A program made the position numbers and the translations under genes. Below the pieces are notes generated by a model that was not told the origin of the DNA, did no database searches, and saw only the letters and a program-made list of their open reading frames with translations. A stretch of 30,035 nt of DNA. It comes from an uncultured Prosthecobacter sp. GTDB taxonomy: Bacteria > Verrucomicrobiota > Verrucomicrobiia > Verrucomicrobiales > Verrucomicrobiaceae. Where the stretch lies: positions 1 to 30,035 of the forward strand of contig CANNUR010000007.1 in the NCBI GenBank assembly GCA_947523045.1. Direction: 5' to 3'. Shown piece after piece: positions 23,996 to 30,035 of this stretch (position 1 is its first letter; every line of letters starts with the position of its first letter).

Positions 23996-25359
23996 GCCGA
24001 CAGCGCCTCCTTCCAGCGGGCGAGCTGCGCGGCGACGTTGGCCGGCGACGGAGCGCCCACCGCCTGGCGTGCGGCCAGGGCGGTCTCGAGGTTGAGGCAG
24101 TCGAACAGGTCCGCCTCGAAGGCCGGCGAAAACTCGCGGTAGGTCGCCAGTGGGATGTCGGCAAAGGCGACCTTTGCCGCCAGCGAATGGGCGACCAGCT
24201 TGCCGATGACCTCGTGAGCCTGACGGAAGGGCACACCGTGCTTGACCAGGTAATCGGCGAGGTCGGTGGCCAGCAGCATCGGGTCGGCAGTGGCGGCGCG
24301 CGTGCGCGCGGCATTGACCTCCATGCCGGCGATCATCTCGGCAAACACCTCCAGCGCGGCCTGGATCGTGTCGAGCGAGTCGAACAAGGGTTCCTTGTCC
24401 TCCTGCATGTCGCGGTTGTAGGTCATCGGCAGGCCCTTGAGCAGGGTCAGCAGCGCCATCAGGTTGCCGACCAGGCGACCGGACTTGCCGCGGGTCAGCT
24501 CGGCCACGTCGGGATTCTTCTTCTGCGGCATCAGCGAGGAGCCGGTCGTGTGGGCATCGCTGAGGGTGACAAAGCCGAACTCGGCGCTGCACCAGAGGAT
24601 GACGTCCTCGCTCAGGCGCGACAGATGCACGCCGCACAGGGCGATGGCGAAGACCGTCTCGACGGCGAAATCGCGGTCGCTCACCGCGTCCATGCTGTTC
24701 TGGGTGACGGCGGCGAAGCCGAGCTGGCGGGCGACGTACTCGCGGTCGATGAGGATCGTCGATCCCGCCAGGGCGCCGGAACCGAGCGGCATGACATCGA
24801 TGCGGCGGCGCGCGTCGGCGAGCCGTTCGGCGTCGCGCTCAAGCATCTCCACGTAGGCGAGCAGGTGGTGGGCGAAGAGCACGGGCTGGCCGCGCTGCAG
24901 GTGGGTGTAGCCGGGCACGACGGCCTGGCCGGCGCGTTCGGCGGCCTCGACAAGGGCGCGCTGCAGGTCGCGAATGCGGGCGGTGACGGCATCAACCGCG
25001 TCGCGGGTGTACAGGCGCACATCGGTGGCGACCTGGTCGTTGCGGCTGCGCGCCGTGTGCAGCTTGGCACCGGCCGGACCGATGCGCCGGGTCAGCTCGG
25101 CCTCGATGTTCATGTGCACGTCCTCGAGCTCCTGCTTGAACTCGAAGTCGCCGTGTTCAATCTCGGCCCGGATCTCGAGCAGGCCGCGCTCGATGGCCGA
25201 CTGCTCCTCGGCGGTCAGGATGCCGGCCTTGAGCAGGCCCTTGGAATGGGCGATCGAGCCGCGAATGTCGTGGGCAAAGAGTCTCCAGTCGAAGGACACG
25301 GACTCTCCATAAGCCTGCACGAGGCGGCTGGTTTCCTGGGCAAAACGTCCTTTCCACAT
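23992..25359 (-). CDS. argH: Argininosuccinate lyase ArgH
   Basis: 455 residues from ATG 25359; a longer frame from 25401 only adds a leader not seen in the family, where the protein normally begins with a MWxGRF motif, as here (MWKGRFAQETSRLVQAYGES). ArgH splits argininosuccinate into arginine and fumarate, the last step of arginine synthesis, in the cytoplasm. Family motifs are present: DVHMNIEAELTRRIG, HTARSRNDQVATDVRLY, PGYTHLQRGQPV with the catalytic His, and TGSSLMPQKKNPDVAELTRG, the fumarate-lyase signature with the catalytic Ser loop. The C-terminal domain (LKGLPMTYNRDMQEDKEPLF) is complete. Its last codon region overlaps the Nudix start by four bases. The fur-like gene lies 57 bp upstream on the same strand. 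Confidence 0.96.
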   Translation of the reverse strand: MWKGRFAQETSRLVQAYGESVSFDWRLFAHDIRGSIAHSKGLLKAGILTAEEQSAIERGLLEIRAEIEHGDFEFKQELEDVHMNIEAELTRRIGPAGAKLHTARSRNDQVATDVRLYTRDAVDAVTARIRDLQRALVEAAERAGQAVVPGYTHLQRGQPVLFAHHLLAYVEMLERDAERLADARRRIDVMPLGSGALAGSTILIDREYVARQLGFAAVTQNSMDAVSDRDFAVETVFAIALCGVHLSRLSEDVILWCSAEFGFVTLSDAHTTGSSLMPQKKNPDVAELTRGKSGRLVGNLMALLTLLKGLPMTYNRDMQEDKEPLFDSLDTIQAALEVFAEMIAGMEVNAARTRAATADPMLLATDLADYLVKHGVPFRQAHEVIGKLVAHSLAAKVAFADIPLATYREFSPAFEADLFDCLNLETALAARQAVGAPSPANVAAQLARWKEALSA

Positions 25360-25416
25360 AATCGGGGGCGCGGAGCCTAGCGGCATTCCGCGCGGATGCA
25401 ACCCCGCAGGGCGGAC

Positions 25417-25899
25417 TCAGCGCGCCAGGGCCTTGTCGCGCTCGTCCTTGAACTTGCAGTGGCCGGTATTGGCCAGCTCGTCGCAGCGCGCCTCAATGCG
25501 CATCGACTTCATCTGCGGCTGGAAGCCGAGACGGCGGGTGATGCAGTCGTGCAGCAGGGCGCTGTGCTCGTCCTCGAACTCGACAACGCGGTCGCAGTCG
25601 AGACAGATGAGGTGGTTGTGCTGCGGCTTGTCGAGGAAGTTCGGGTCGTAATAGGTCTGGTCGCGACCGAGATCGACGACACGCAGCAGGTCACAGTCGA
25701 CCAGCAGCTGCAGGGTGCGATAGACCGTCGCGCGCGAGATCGTGCGATCGAGCCGGCGCGCCTTGTCGAGCAATTCGTCGGCGTTGAAGTGATCGTCGGT
25801 GGCGAAGGCCGCCTCGACGATGGTTTCCCGCTGGCGGGTGTGGCGCAGCCCGGTGGCCTGCAAATGGGCCTCGAGCCGCTCTTTGATGCGCGCGTCCAT
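25417..25899 (-). CDS. Fur-family metal-responsive regulator
   Basis: 160 residues from ATG 25899 (165 if the ATG at 25914 is used; both lie in the palindrome discussed below). The winged-helix DNA-binding domain is GLRHTRQRETIVEAAF (17-32) to SRATVYRTLQLLVDCDLLRV (55-74). The dimerisation and metal-binding part has QHNHLICLDCDRVVEFED (93-110), giving Cys99 and Cys102 and the Fur-like HxH with acidic ligands. A second pair, Cys139 and Cys148, completes a likely structural zinc site with eight rather than four residues between the last two cysteines. It may be Fur, Zur or PerR; HLICLDC and VVEFEDE resemble Fur. It is a cytoplasmic repressor. argH lies 57 bp downstream. Confidence 0.9.
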   Translation of the reverse strand: MDARIKERLEAHLQATGLRHTRQRETIVEAAFATDDHFNADELLDKARRLDRTISRATVYRTLQLLVDCDLLRVVDLGRDQTYYDPNFLDKPQHNHLICLDCDRVVEFEDEHSALLHDCITRRLGFQPQMKSMRIEARCDELANTGHCKFKDERDKALAR

Positions 25900-25932
25900 G
25901 TTGAGTCTCAACATGGCCTAATTGAGACTCAA
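25896..25932. promoter_or_regulatory. Twin palindromes, probable Fur-family operator
   Basis: TTGAG-N-CTCAA occurs twice, at 25901-25911 and 25922-25932, with centres 21 bp apart, which is two helical turns. The first is embedded in a perfect 10-1-10 palindrome (25896-25916); the second is only 5-1-5. Together they cover the start and upstream edge of the fur-like gene, as expected for autoregulation by a regulator that binds 7-1-7 type repeats. The binding protein is inferred, not shown. Confidence 0.55.
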
Positions 25933-26069
25933 AGCAAGCAGGATCGGTCGGATTCGCGCCTCGGGGTCGAGCGTGCCGAAGGTCACTCGCTCTGGGGCGG
26001 TGGCTGCGCACCAGTCCCGAGCAAAAAGGTTCTAGCAGGTTCGTGCACTGCGTGGATCCGCGCGCTGTC

Positions 26070-27506
26070 TTAGAGCCCCGCCGCCGCCTGGGCCTCGCGC
26101 ACCTGGCGGACGAAGCGGCGGCGTTCACCGCTGCTGTCGCTCTCCAGGCACTGTTCAGCGAGGCTGAGCACGAGTTCGTGATTCAGGTCGGAGCCGGCGG
26201 CGGCGCCGCGCAGCAGCAGGCCGAAACCGACGACGGCGCTGTCGAAGACGAAGTCGGTGCGCGCCTGGCGCCAGTCGAGGCCGCGGTCCTGGACGAGCAG
26301 CTTGCTGCCGTCGAAGGGGCCGACGGTCTGGGTGGTGAAGCGGACCTGCGGCAGGGTGACCGTGGCGATGGTCTTGCTGCCCTCGAGGCGGCCGTTGGGC
26401 TCAAACTCGTACCAAACGCTGTGGGTGCCGGCTCGGCGCTGTTCTGCAGCCGGCAGATGGCGTTCACCGAGCTGGCGGTATTCACGCACGTTGGTGGGAT
26501 CAAAGCTGACCTGCAGGGGGTAGGTGAAGGGGCGGGTGGCGGCGGGCTGGTCGGCCGGCAGCTGGATGACCACGCGCAGCAGGCGGTGGGCGGGATTCCA
26601 TGGGCAGGAGGCGACCTCGGCCTTCCAGGAATGGATGTAGAGCTCGGGCGTGCGGGGCTTGGCGGTTTCACGCGCCGGGGCCGGCGCGTTGCGCGGCGCC
26701 GGTGAGGCGAAGTTGCTGCCGGGGGCGGGTTTCGGCGGCGCCGGCCGGATGTCGGCCGGGCGCAGGGCAAATTGGTCCTGCGGAGTGCGGCTGGCATTGA
26801 CGAAGGCGAAGTCGGAGGCCAGGCGGGTCTGCGCGGCGGGCGGCGCGGCAGGGCGGTTGGCGCCATCGGGGGGGGCACCGACGGCCAGCGCGGGAGCCTG
26901 GGCGACCTTCGCCGGGGCTACGGCAGCAGCCGGGGCCGAGGCCAGCGACGGCGTCTCTTCGACGGGTGCCGGGGTTGCCGGCTCGGGTGTGGCGGGCTCG
27001 GGCAGAACGACGGCGATCTCGGGTCGGGGGGCCGGCACCTGCGGCGCGGGCACCACTTCGATGGTTGGCGCTGCGTCGGCAGGCGTCAATGTCGCGGGCG
27101 GCACCTCCGCGAGGCGGTCGCCATCACTGGCCAGCGGCAGGTGGCGACCGGCGTAATAGGCGGCACCGGCCACGGTGAGCACGGCGGCGACGCGGGCGAG
27201 ACCGGCAAGCCAGGGCAGCAGGCGCGCGGGGCGGCGGGCCGGCAGGGGGCGCGGCTGCAGCGGGCCGAGGCGGCGGGGCAGAGAGGCGGGACGCAGGATG
27301 AGGTGGCGCTGAGCCGGGGTCAGGCGCGCCTGCGGCACCGGGGCGCCGTGGCGCAGGGCATCGGTCACCGCCTCGATTTGCTCGAGTTCGGAGGCGGCGG
27401 CCGGGCTGTCCTGGATGAGCTGGTGCACGCGCGCCGCCTCGGCGGCGTCGAGTTCGCCGAGGGCATAGGCGGAGAGTTCGGGCAGGTCGTGGGCGGGCTG
27501 GCTCAT
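26070..27506 (-). CDS. Anti-sigma-like membrane protein with vWA-less YfbK C-terminus
   Basis: 478 residues. Residues 8-50 (LPELSAYALGELDAAEAARV) match the N-terminal stalk of anti-sigma/YfbK proteins of PVC bacteria. No zinc-type HxxxCxxC motif is present. One membrane helix lies near 97-117. A long Ala/Pro-rich region (131-285) follows. The C-terminus has ELYIHSWKAEVASCPWNPAH (288-307), the YfbK part just before the von Willebrand A domain, then directly QVSFDPTNVREYRQLGERH (332-350), the DUF3520 part after it, and DFVFDSAVVGFGLLLRGA (418-435). The roughly 180-residue vWA domain is thus missing. Its ATG overlaps the sigma-factor stop (ATGA, 27503-27506), so the two are translationally coupled, and it likely holds that sigma factor at the membrane (inference). 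Confidence 0.75.
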   Translation of the reverse strand: MSQPAHDLPELSAYALGELDAAEAARVHQLIQDSPAAASELEQIEAVTDALRHGAPVPQARLTPAQRHLILRPASLPRRLGPLQPRPLPARRPARLLPWLAGLARVAAVLTVAGAAYYAGRHLPLASDGDRLAEVPPATLTPADAAPTIEVVPAPQVPAPRPEIAVVLPEPATPEPATPAPVEETPSLASAPAAAVAPAKVAQAPALAVGAPPDGANRPAAPPAAQTRLASDFAFVNASRTPQDQFALRPADIRPAPPKPAPGSNFASPAPRNAPAPARETAKPRTPELYIHSWKAEVASCPWNPAHRLLRVVIQLPADQPAATRPFTYPLQVSFDPTNVREYRQLGERHLPAAEQRRAGTHSVWYEFEPNGRLEGSKTIATVTLPQVRFTTQTVGPFDGSKLLVQDRGLDWRQARTDFVFDSAVVGFGLLLRGAAAGSDLNHELVLSLAEQCLESDSSGERRRFVRQVREAQAAAGL

Positions 27507-28051
27507 GAGGAAGGGGGGGATTGGGGGGCGAAATCGCGGCGCATCAGGTCGCGCAGTTTTTTGATGGCCGTGTGCATGATGAAGCCGACGTTGCCAATGC
27601 TGAGGCCGGTGACATTGGCGATCTCCTGGTAGGAGCAGTCGTGCATGAATTTGAGGCGGATGACCTCGCGCTGGTTCGGGCGCAGGCGGTCGACCATCTG
27701 CCAGAGCCGGGCGTGCATTTCCTGAACGTCGGCGTTTTCAGCGGGGTCGGGCTCGAAGGAGACCGCCAGGCCGAGGGCGTCCTCGTTGCCGAGGTCGAGG
27801 CGCTGGTCCTTGCGCAGGATGTCGAGCGCGCGGTTGCGGCAGACGGTGAACAGCCAGGCCTTGAGGTTCTCGCGCACCCGCTCGGGGTCGGTGAGGTAAA
27901 GCTTGAGCATGGCGTCCTGCACCACTTCGCGCGCGCGCTCGAGGTCGCCATTGAGGATGCCCGCCGTGTAGGCGATGAGGCTGCTTTCATACTGGTCGAG
28001 CGCCCTGCGGACCAGGAGGGCGGCTTCGTCAGGATGAGGCTGGACGGGCAT
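27503..28051 (-). CDS. ECF-type RNA polymerase sigma factor
   Basis: 182 residues from ATG 28051; a TTG at 28075 would add eight residues. It has only sigma regions 2 and 4, the hallmark of extracytoplasmic-function sigma factors. Region 2 spans AYTAGILNGDLERAREVVQD to NLKAWLFTVCRNRALDILRK; region 4 spans LRPNQREVIRLKFMHDCSYQ to EIANVTGLSIGNVGFIMHTA and ends KKLRDLM. Such factors redirect RNA polymerase to stress or envelope genes and are held by a cognate anti-sigma protein. The gene directly downstream, which overlaps by four bases, is the obvious candidate. Target promoters are not evident in the window. An inverted repeat lies 32 bp upstream. Confidence 0.9.
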   Translation of the reverse strand: MPVQPHPDEAALLVRRALDQYESSLIAYTAGILNGDLERAREVVQDAMLKLYLTDPERVRENLKAWLFTVCRNRALDILRKDQRLDLGNEDALGLAVSFEPDPAENADVQEMHARLWQMVDRLRPNQREVIRLKFMHDCSYQEIANVTGLSIGNVGFIMHTAIKKLRDLMRRDFAPQSPPSS

Positions 28052-28082
28052 GTGTTCACTTTGCTGGATTTCCAACGGCCGG

Positions 28083-28107
28083 GGAAGCGATTTGTTAGAG
28101 CGCTTCC
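28083..28107. promoter_or_regulatory. Inverted repeat between LolC/E-like and sigma-factor genes
   Basis: GGAAGCG (28083-28089) and CGCTTCC (28101-28107) form a perfect seven-base-pair dyad with an 11-base spacer in the 70-bp gap. It could be a hairpin after the permease gene or an operator for the sigma-factor gene. No T-run follows. Confidence 0.3.
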
Positions 28108-28121
28108 GCGCCGCCCTGGCC

Positions 28122-29399
28122 TCAGTCGCGCAGCGCCACCGCCGGATCGACGCGGGCGGCGAACCAGGCGGGGATCAACCCGGCCAGCAGGCAGAGGCCG
28201 AGCGAGGTCAGGCAGGTCACCGCCACATCCCCGGGGCGCAGCAGCGCCGGGATGGTGGACAGGAAAACCCCCTCAACCGCGTGCACCTGCCCCCCGGTGG
28301 CGGCGGCCAGCAGGGCGCGCAGGTCATCGCGCAGCCACAGCACCAGCAGGCTGCCGCCCAGGCCGAGCCCGGTGCCGAGCAGGCCCACCACCCCGGCCTG
28401 GTTGAGGAAGATGCCGAGGATCTGGCCGCGCCGGCAGCCGAGCGCGGCGAGCACCCCGATCTCGCGCCGCTTCTGGGTGGTGACGGTGATCGTCGTGTTC
28501 ATCACCGAAAAGGCGGCGACTAGGGCGATGATGGACAGCACAAACTGCATCATGGTCTGCTCGTTGCGCATCGCCGCCAGCCGAGCCTCGCCGGCGTCGG
28601 TCCACAGTGTCCACTGCCAGCCGGACAGCGACGGCTGCAGCAGGTCGCGAAAGGCGGTCGCCACCTCGGGTTCGGCCAGTTCGACCGCCAGGCCGCTGAC
28701 GGCCTGTCCCTCGAGACGGAACAAACGACGTCCGGTCTCGAGACTGACGTAGGCATTGTAGCCACCGGTCTCGGAGCGCAGGATGCCGGCCACCTTCAGG
28801 GTCTGGGGGTTGAGGCGAATCGCCTCCAGGATGGCGCGGCGGCGCCCCTCATCGGCCTCCTCGTTGGCGCGGCTGTACTCGCGCACGTTGCTGCCGGCAT
28901 AAACGCTGATCTCATCGCCCACATCCACCCCGAGTTCGCCGGCCTGGTAGTCCGGCAGCACGATCGTGCCCGGCGCGAGCTTCAGGTCGCCGCCGAGCAG
29001 GTGCCGCGCCAGCTTCGCCAGCACCGGCTGCGCCCCAACCGGATCCAGTCCAAAGGTCTGCGCGCCGGTCTGGCGGTCGCCCGCCGCCAAGTACAGCATG
29101 CCGCCCGCGTAGGGCGCGGCCGAAACGGTCTCCGGCAGGCTGCGCACGCGTTCCAGCACGGCGCGCCAGTCCGGTTCGGCCGGCGCCTGCGCACCTGCGG
29201 CCAGCAGGACATGCGGCTCGGCGCCCATCAGCGTGGCGCGGAAATCCGCTTCAAAACCCAACATGACCGCGCGCACCACGACCATCATGAGCACGCCCAC
29301 GGCGATTCCCAGGACCGAAATGACGGTGATGACCGAAACAAAGGAACGCCGCGGCCGCAGGTAGCGGAAGGCGAGAAACAGGGGGGCGCGAGCCGGCAT
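28122..29399 (-). CDS. LolC/LolE-type lipoprotein-releasing ABC permease
   Basis: 425 residues from ATG 29399. Topology and motifs fit the LolC/E branch of the FtsX/MacB permeases: an N-terminal FLAFRYLRPRRSFVSVITVI with the first membrane helix and conserved VMLGFEADFRATLMGAEPHV, a large periplasmic domain (about 50-270), and three C-terminal helices with NTTITVTTQKRREIGVLAAL and GCRRGQILGIFLNQAGVVGL. LolCDE extracts lipoproteins from the inner membrane and hands them to LolA, using ATP hydrolysed by LolD. No ATPase gene is adjacent, so LolD must be encoded elsewhere, or this permease serves another export system. It follows murI by 51 bp on the same strand and precedes the sigma-factor gene. 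Confidence 0.85.
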   Translation of the reverse strand: MPARAPLFLAFRYLRPRRSFVSVITVISVLGIAVGVLMMVVVRAVMLGFEADFRATLMGAEPHVLLAAGAQAPAEPDWRAVLERVRSLPETVSAAPYAGGMLYLAAGDRQTGAQTFGLDPVGAQPVLAKLARHLLGGDLKLAPGTIVLPDYQAGELGVDVGDEISVYAGSNVREYSRANEEADEGRRRAILEAIRLNPQTLKVAGILRSETGGYNAYVSLETGRRLFRLEGQAVSGLAVELAEPEVATAFRDLLQPSLSGWQWTLWTDAGEARLAAMRNEQTMMQFVLSIIALVAAFSVMNTTITVTTQKRREIGVLAALGCRRGQILGIFLNQAGVVGLLGTGLGLGGSLLVLWLRDDLRALLAAATGGQVHAVEGVFLSTIPALLRPGDVAVTCLTSLGLCLLAGLIPAWFAARVDPAVALRD

Positions 29400-29450
29400 G
29401 ACGCCATCATGCACCACCTGCACCGCCGCCGCCACCGGAATGCCAGGACA

Positions 29451-30035
29451 TCAAAGCACAGCCTTTTGCACCCGGCCGGCCGCGGCGCCAAGGAAACGCC
29501 GCACCATGGCCTCGGCCTGCTCGGAGAGGTCGGTCAGGTAGATTTCCAGGGCCGGCTTGGCGCGTGCCGTGCGCAGCAGCCCCTGCTCGTGCAGCAACTC
29601 CGCCACCCGCACGGCACAGGTGCTGGCGCTGTCGACCAGCCGCACCTTGCGGCCGAGCAGCTTGCGCAACTGCGGCACCAGCAGAGGGTAGTGCGTGCAG
29701 CCGAGCACCAGGGTGTCGATGCCCTTGTCCAGCAGCGGGCCGAGGTACTCCCGGAGCACCGCCTTCAGGGCCGGATGCTCGGTCCAACCCTCCTCAATGA
29801 ACGGCACCAGCAAGGGCGTCGCCACCGCATGAATGCGCAGGTCCGGCCGGCGCATCGCCAGCGCATACTGATAGGCGCTGCTGCGGATCGTGCCGGCCGT
29901 GCCAATGATGCCGACCCGCACGGCAGGAATGTCGGCCTCGATCAGTCCGGACCAGGGACTGGGAAAATAGCTGTGGGTAGCCTCGTCCTCATCGGGGAAG
30001 GCGTGGCCGGTGGCGACGATCACGCGGTCGAAGGG
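29451..30035 (-). CDS. murI: Glutamate racemase MurI, C-terminal part
   Basis: The frame is open to the right edge, so about 194 C-terminal residues are present and the start, with the first catalytic cysteine, lies outside. MurI makes D-glutamate for peptidoglycan. Visible motifs are VGIIGTAGTIRSSAYQYAL, TPLLVPFIEEGW, and DTLVLGCTHYPLLVPQLRKL, where the Cys of GCTHYP is the second catalytic cysteine. The usual ACP before LLVP reads ATP here. The end (LTDLSEQAEAMVRRFLG) is typical. It is the first recognised gene of the murI-permease stretch on this strand. Confidence 0.92.
   Translation of the reverse strand, partial: PFDRVIVATGHAFPDEDEATHSYFPSPWSGLIEADIPAVRVGIIGTAGTIRSSAYQYALAMRRPDLRIHAVATPLLVPFIEEGWTEHPALKAVLREYLGPLLDKGIDTLVLGCTHYPLLVPQLRKLLGRKVRLVDSASTCAVRVAELLHEQGLLRTARAKPALEIYLTDLSEQAEAMVRRFLGAAAGRVQKAVL

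Noticed and set aside
22163..24142. A 659-codon plus-strand open frame opposite tatC and the Nudix gene
   Set aside because: Its acidic, valine-rich sequence mirrors the tatC tail and core; no family resemblance.

Overview
The window is very G+C-rich bacterial chromosomal DNA, densely coded, from a Gram-negative member of the Planctomycetota/Verrucomicrobiota (PVC) group. A Verrucomicrobiota host, possibly Opitutae-like, fits best, but this is an inference. The evidence is the mix of PVC-typical secreted proteins (a planctomycete cytochrome C/PSD1 protein, a PVC-type cytochrome with a propeller dehydrogenase domain, an ECF sigma/YfbK-like anti-sigma pair, a nucleoside-symporter-type MFS carrier beside an NHL propeller) with outer-membrane LPS genes (lpxA, lptD, a LolC/E-type permease). 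I found no rRNA, tRNA, CRISPR array or insertion sequence. No stretch over 300 bases lacks a gene. Most genes lack a clear Shine-Dalgarno sequence.

Layout. 1-2750: the end of a TauE/SafE permease, convergent with an MFS carrier plus Tat-exported NHL propeller pair. 2854-4094: pyrH (UMP kinase) followed by mogA. 4214-8932: envelope and cofactor genes on the plus strand: lpxA, lptD, and a fused NadD-like/NAD kinase gene. 8995-12826: a large PSD1 cytochrome, then a VOC protein and a 74-residue hypothetical protein on the minus strand. 12954-14958: a Tat-exported lactonase-type propeller, a tiny proline-rich ORF and a lipoprotein chorismate mutase. 14976-21006 (minus): a small membrane protein, dprA, a PVC cytochrome/dehydrogenase and a cell-wall amidase. 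21160-22143: a 2-enoyl thioester reductase. 22151-25899 (minus): fur-like regulator, argH, Nudix hydrolase and tatC, probably at least partly one operon. 26070-28051: ECF sigma factor and overlapping anti-sigma gene. 28122-30035: LolC/E-like permease and the end of murI.

Themes. Envelope building dominates: lipid A synthesis, LPS insertion, peptidoglycan precursor and hydrolysis, lipoprotein release and Tat export. Two predicted Tat substrates lie in the same window as tatC.

The most unusual points are: (1) a NadD-like domain fused to NAD kinase with a rearranged nucleotidyltransferase signature; (2) an anti-sigma protein that keeps both flanks of the YfbK architecture but lacks the vWA domain between them; (3) two TTGAG-N-CTCAA palindromes 21 bp apart over the start of the fur-like gene; (4) three convergent gene pairs whose two TGA stop codons pair with each other inside one hairpin; (5) a strong terminator-like hairpin in the amidase/reductase divergent region; (6) a long acidic tail on TatC; (7) an lptD product with no cysteine in the mature protein.
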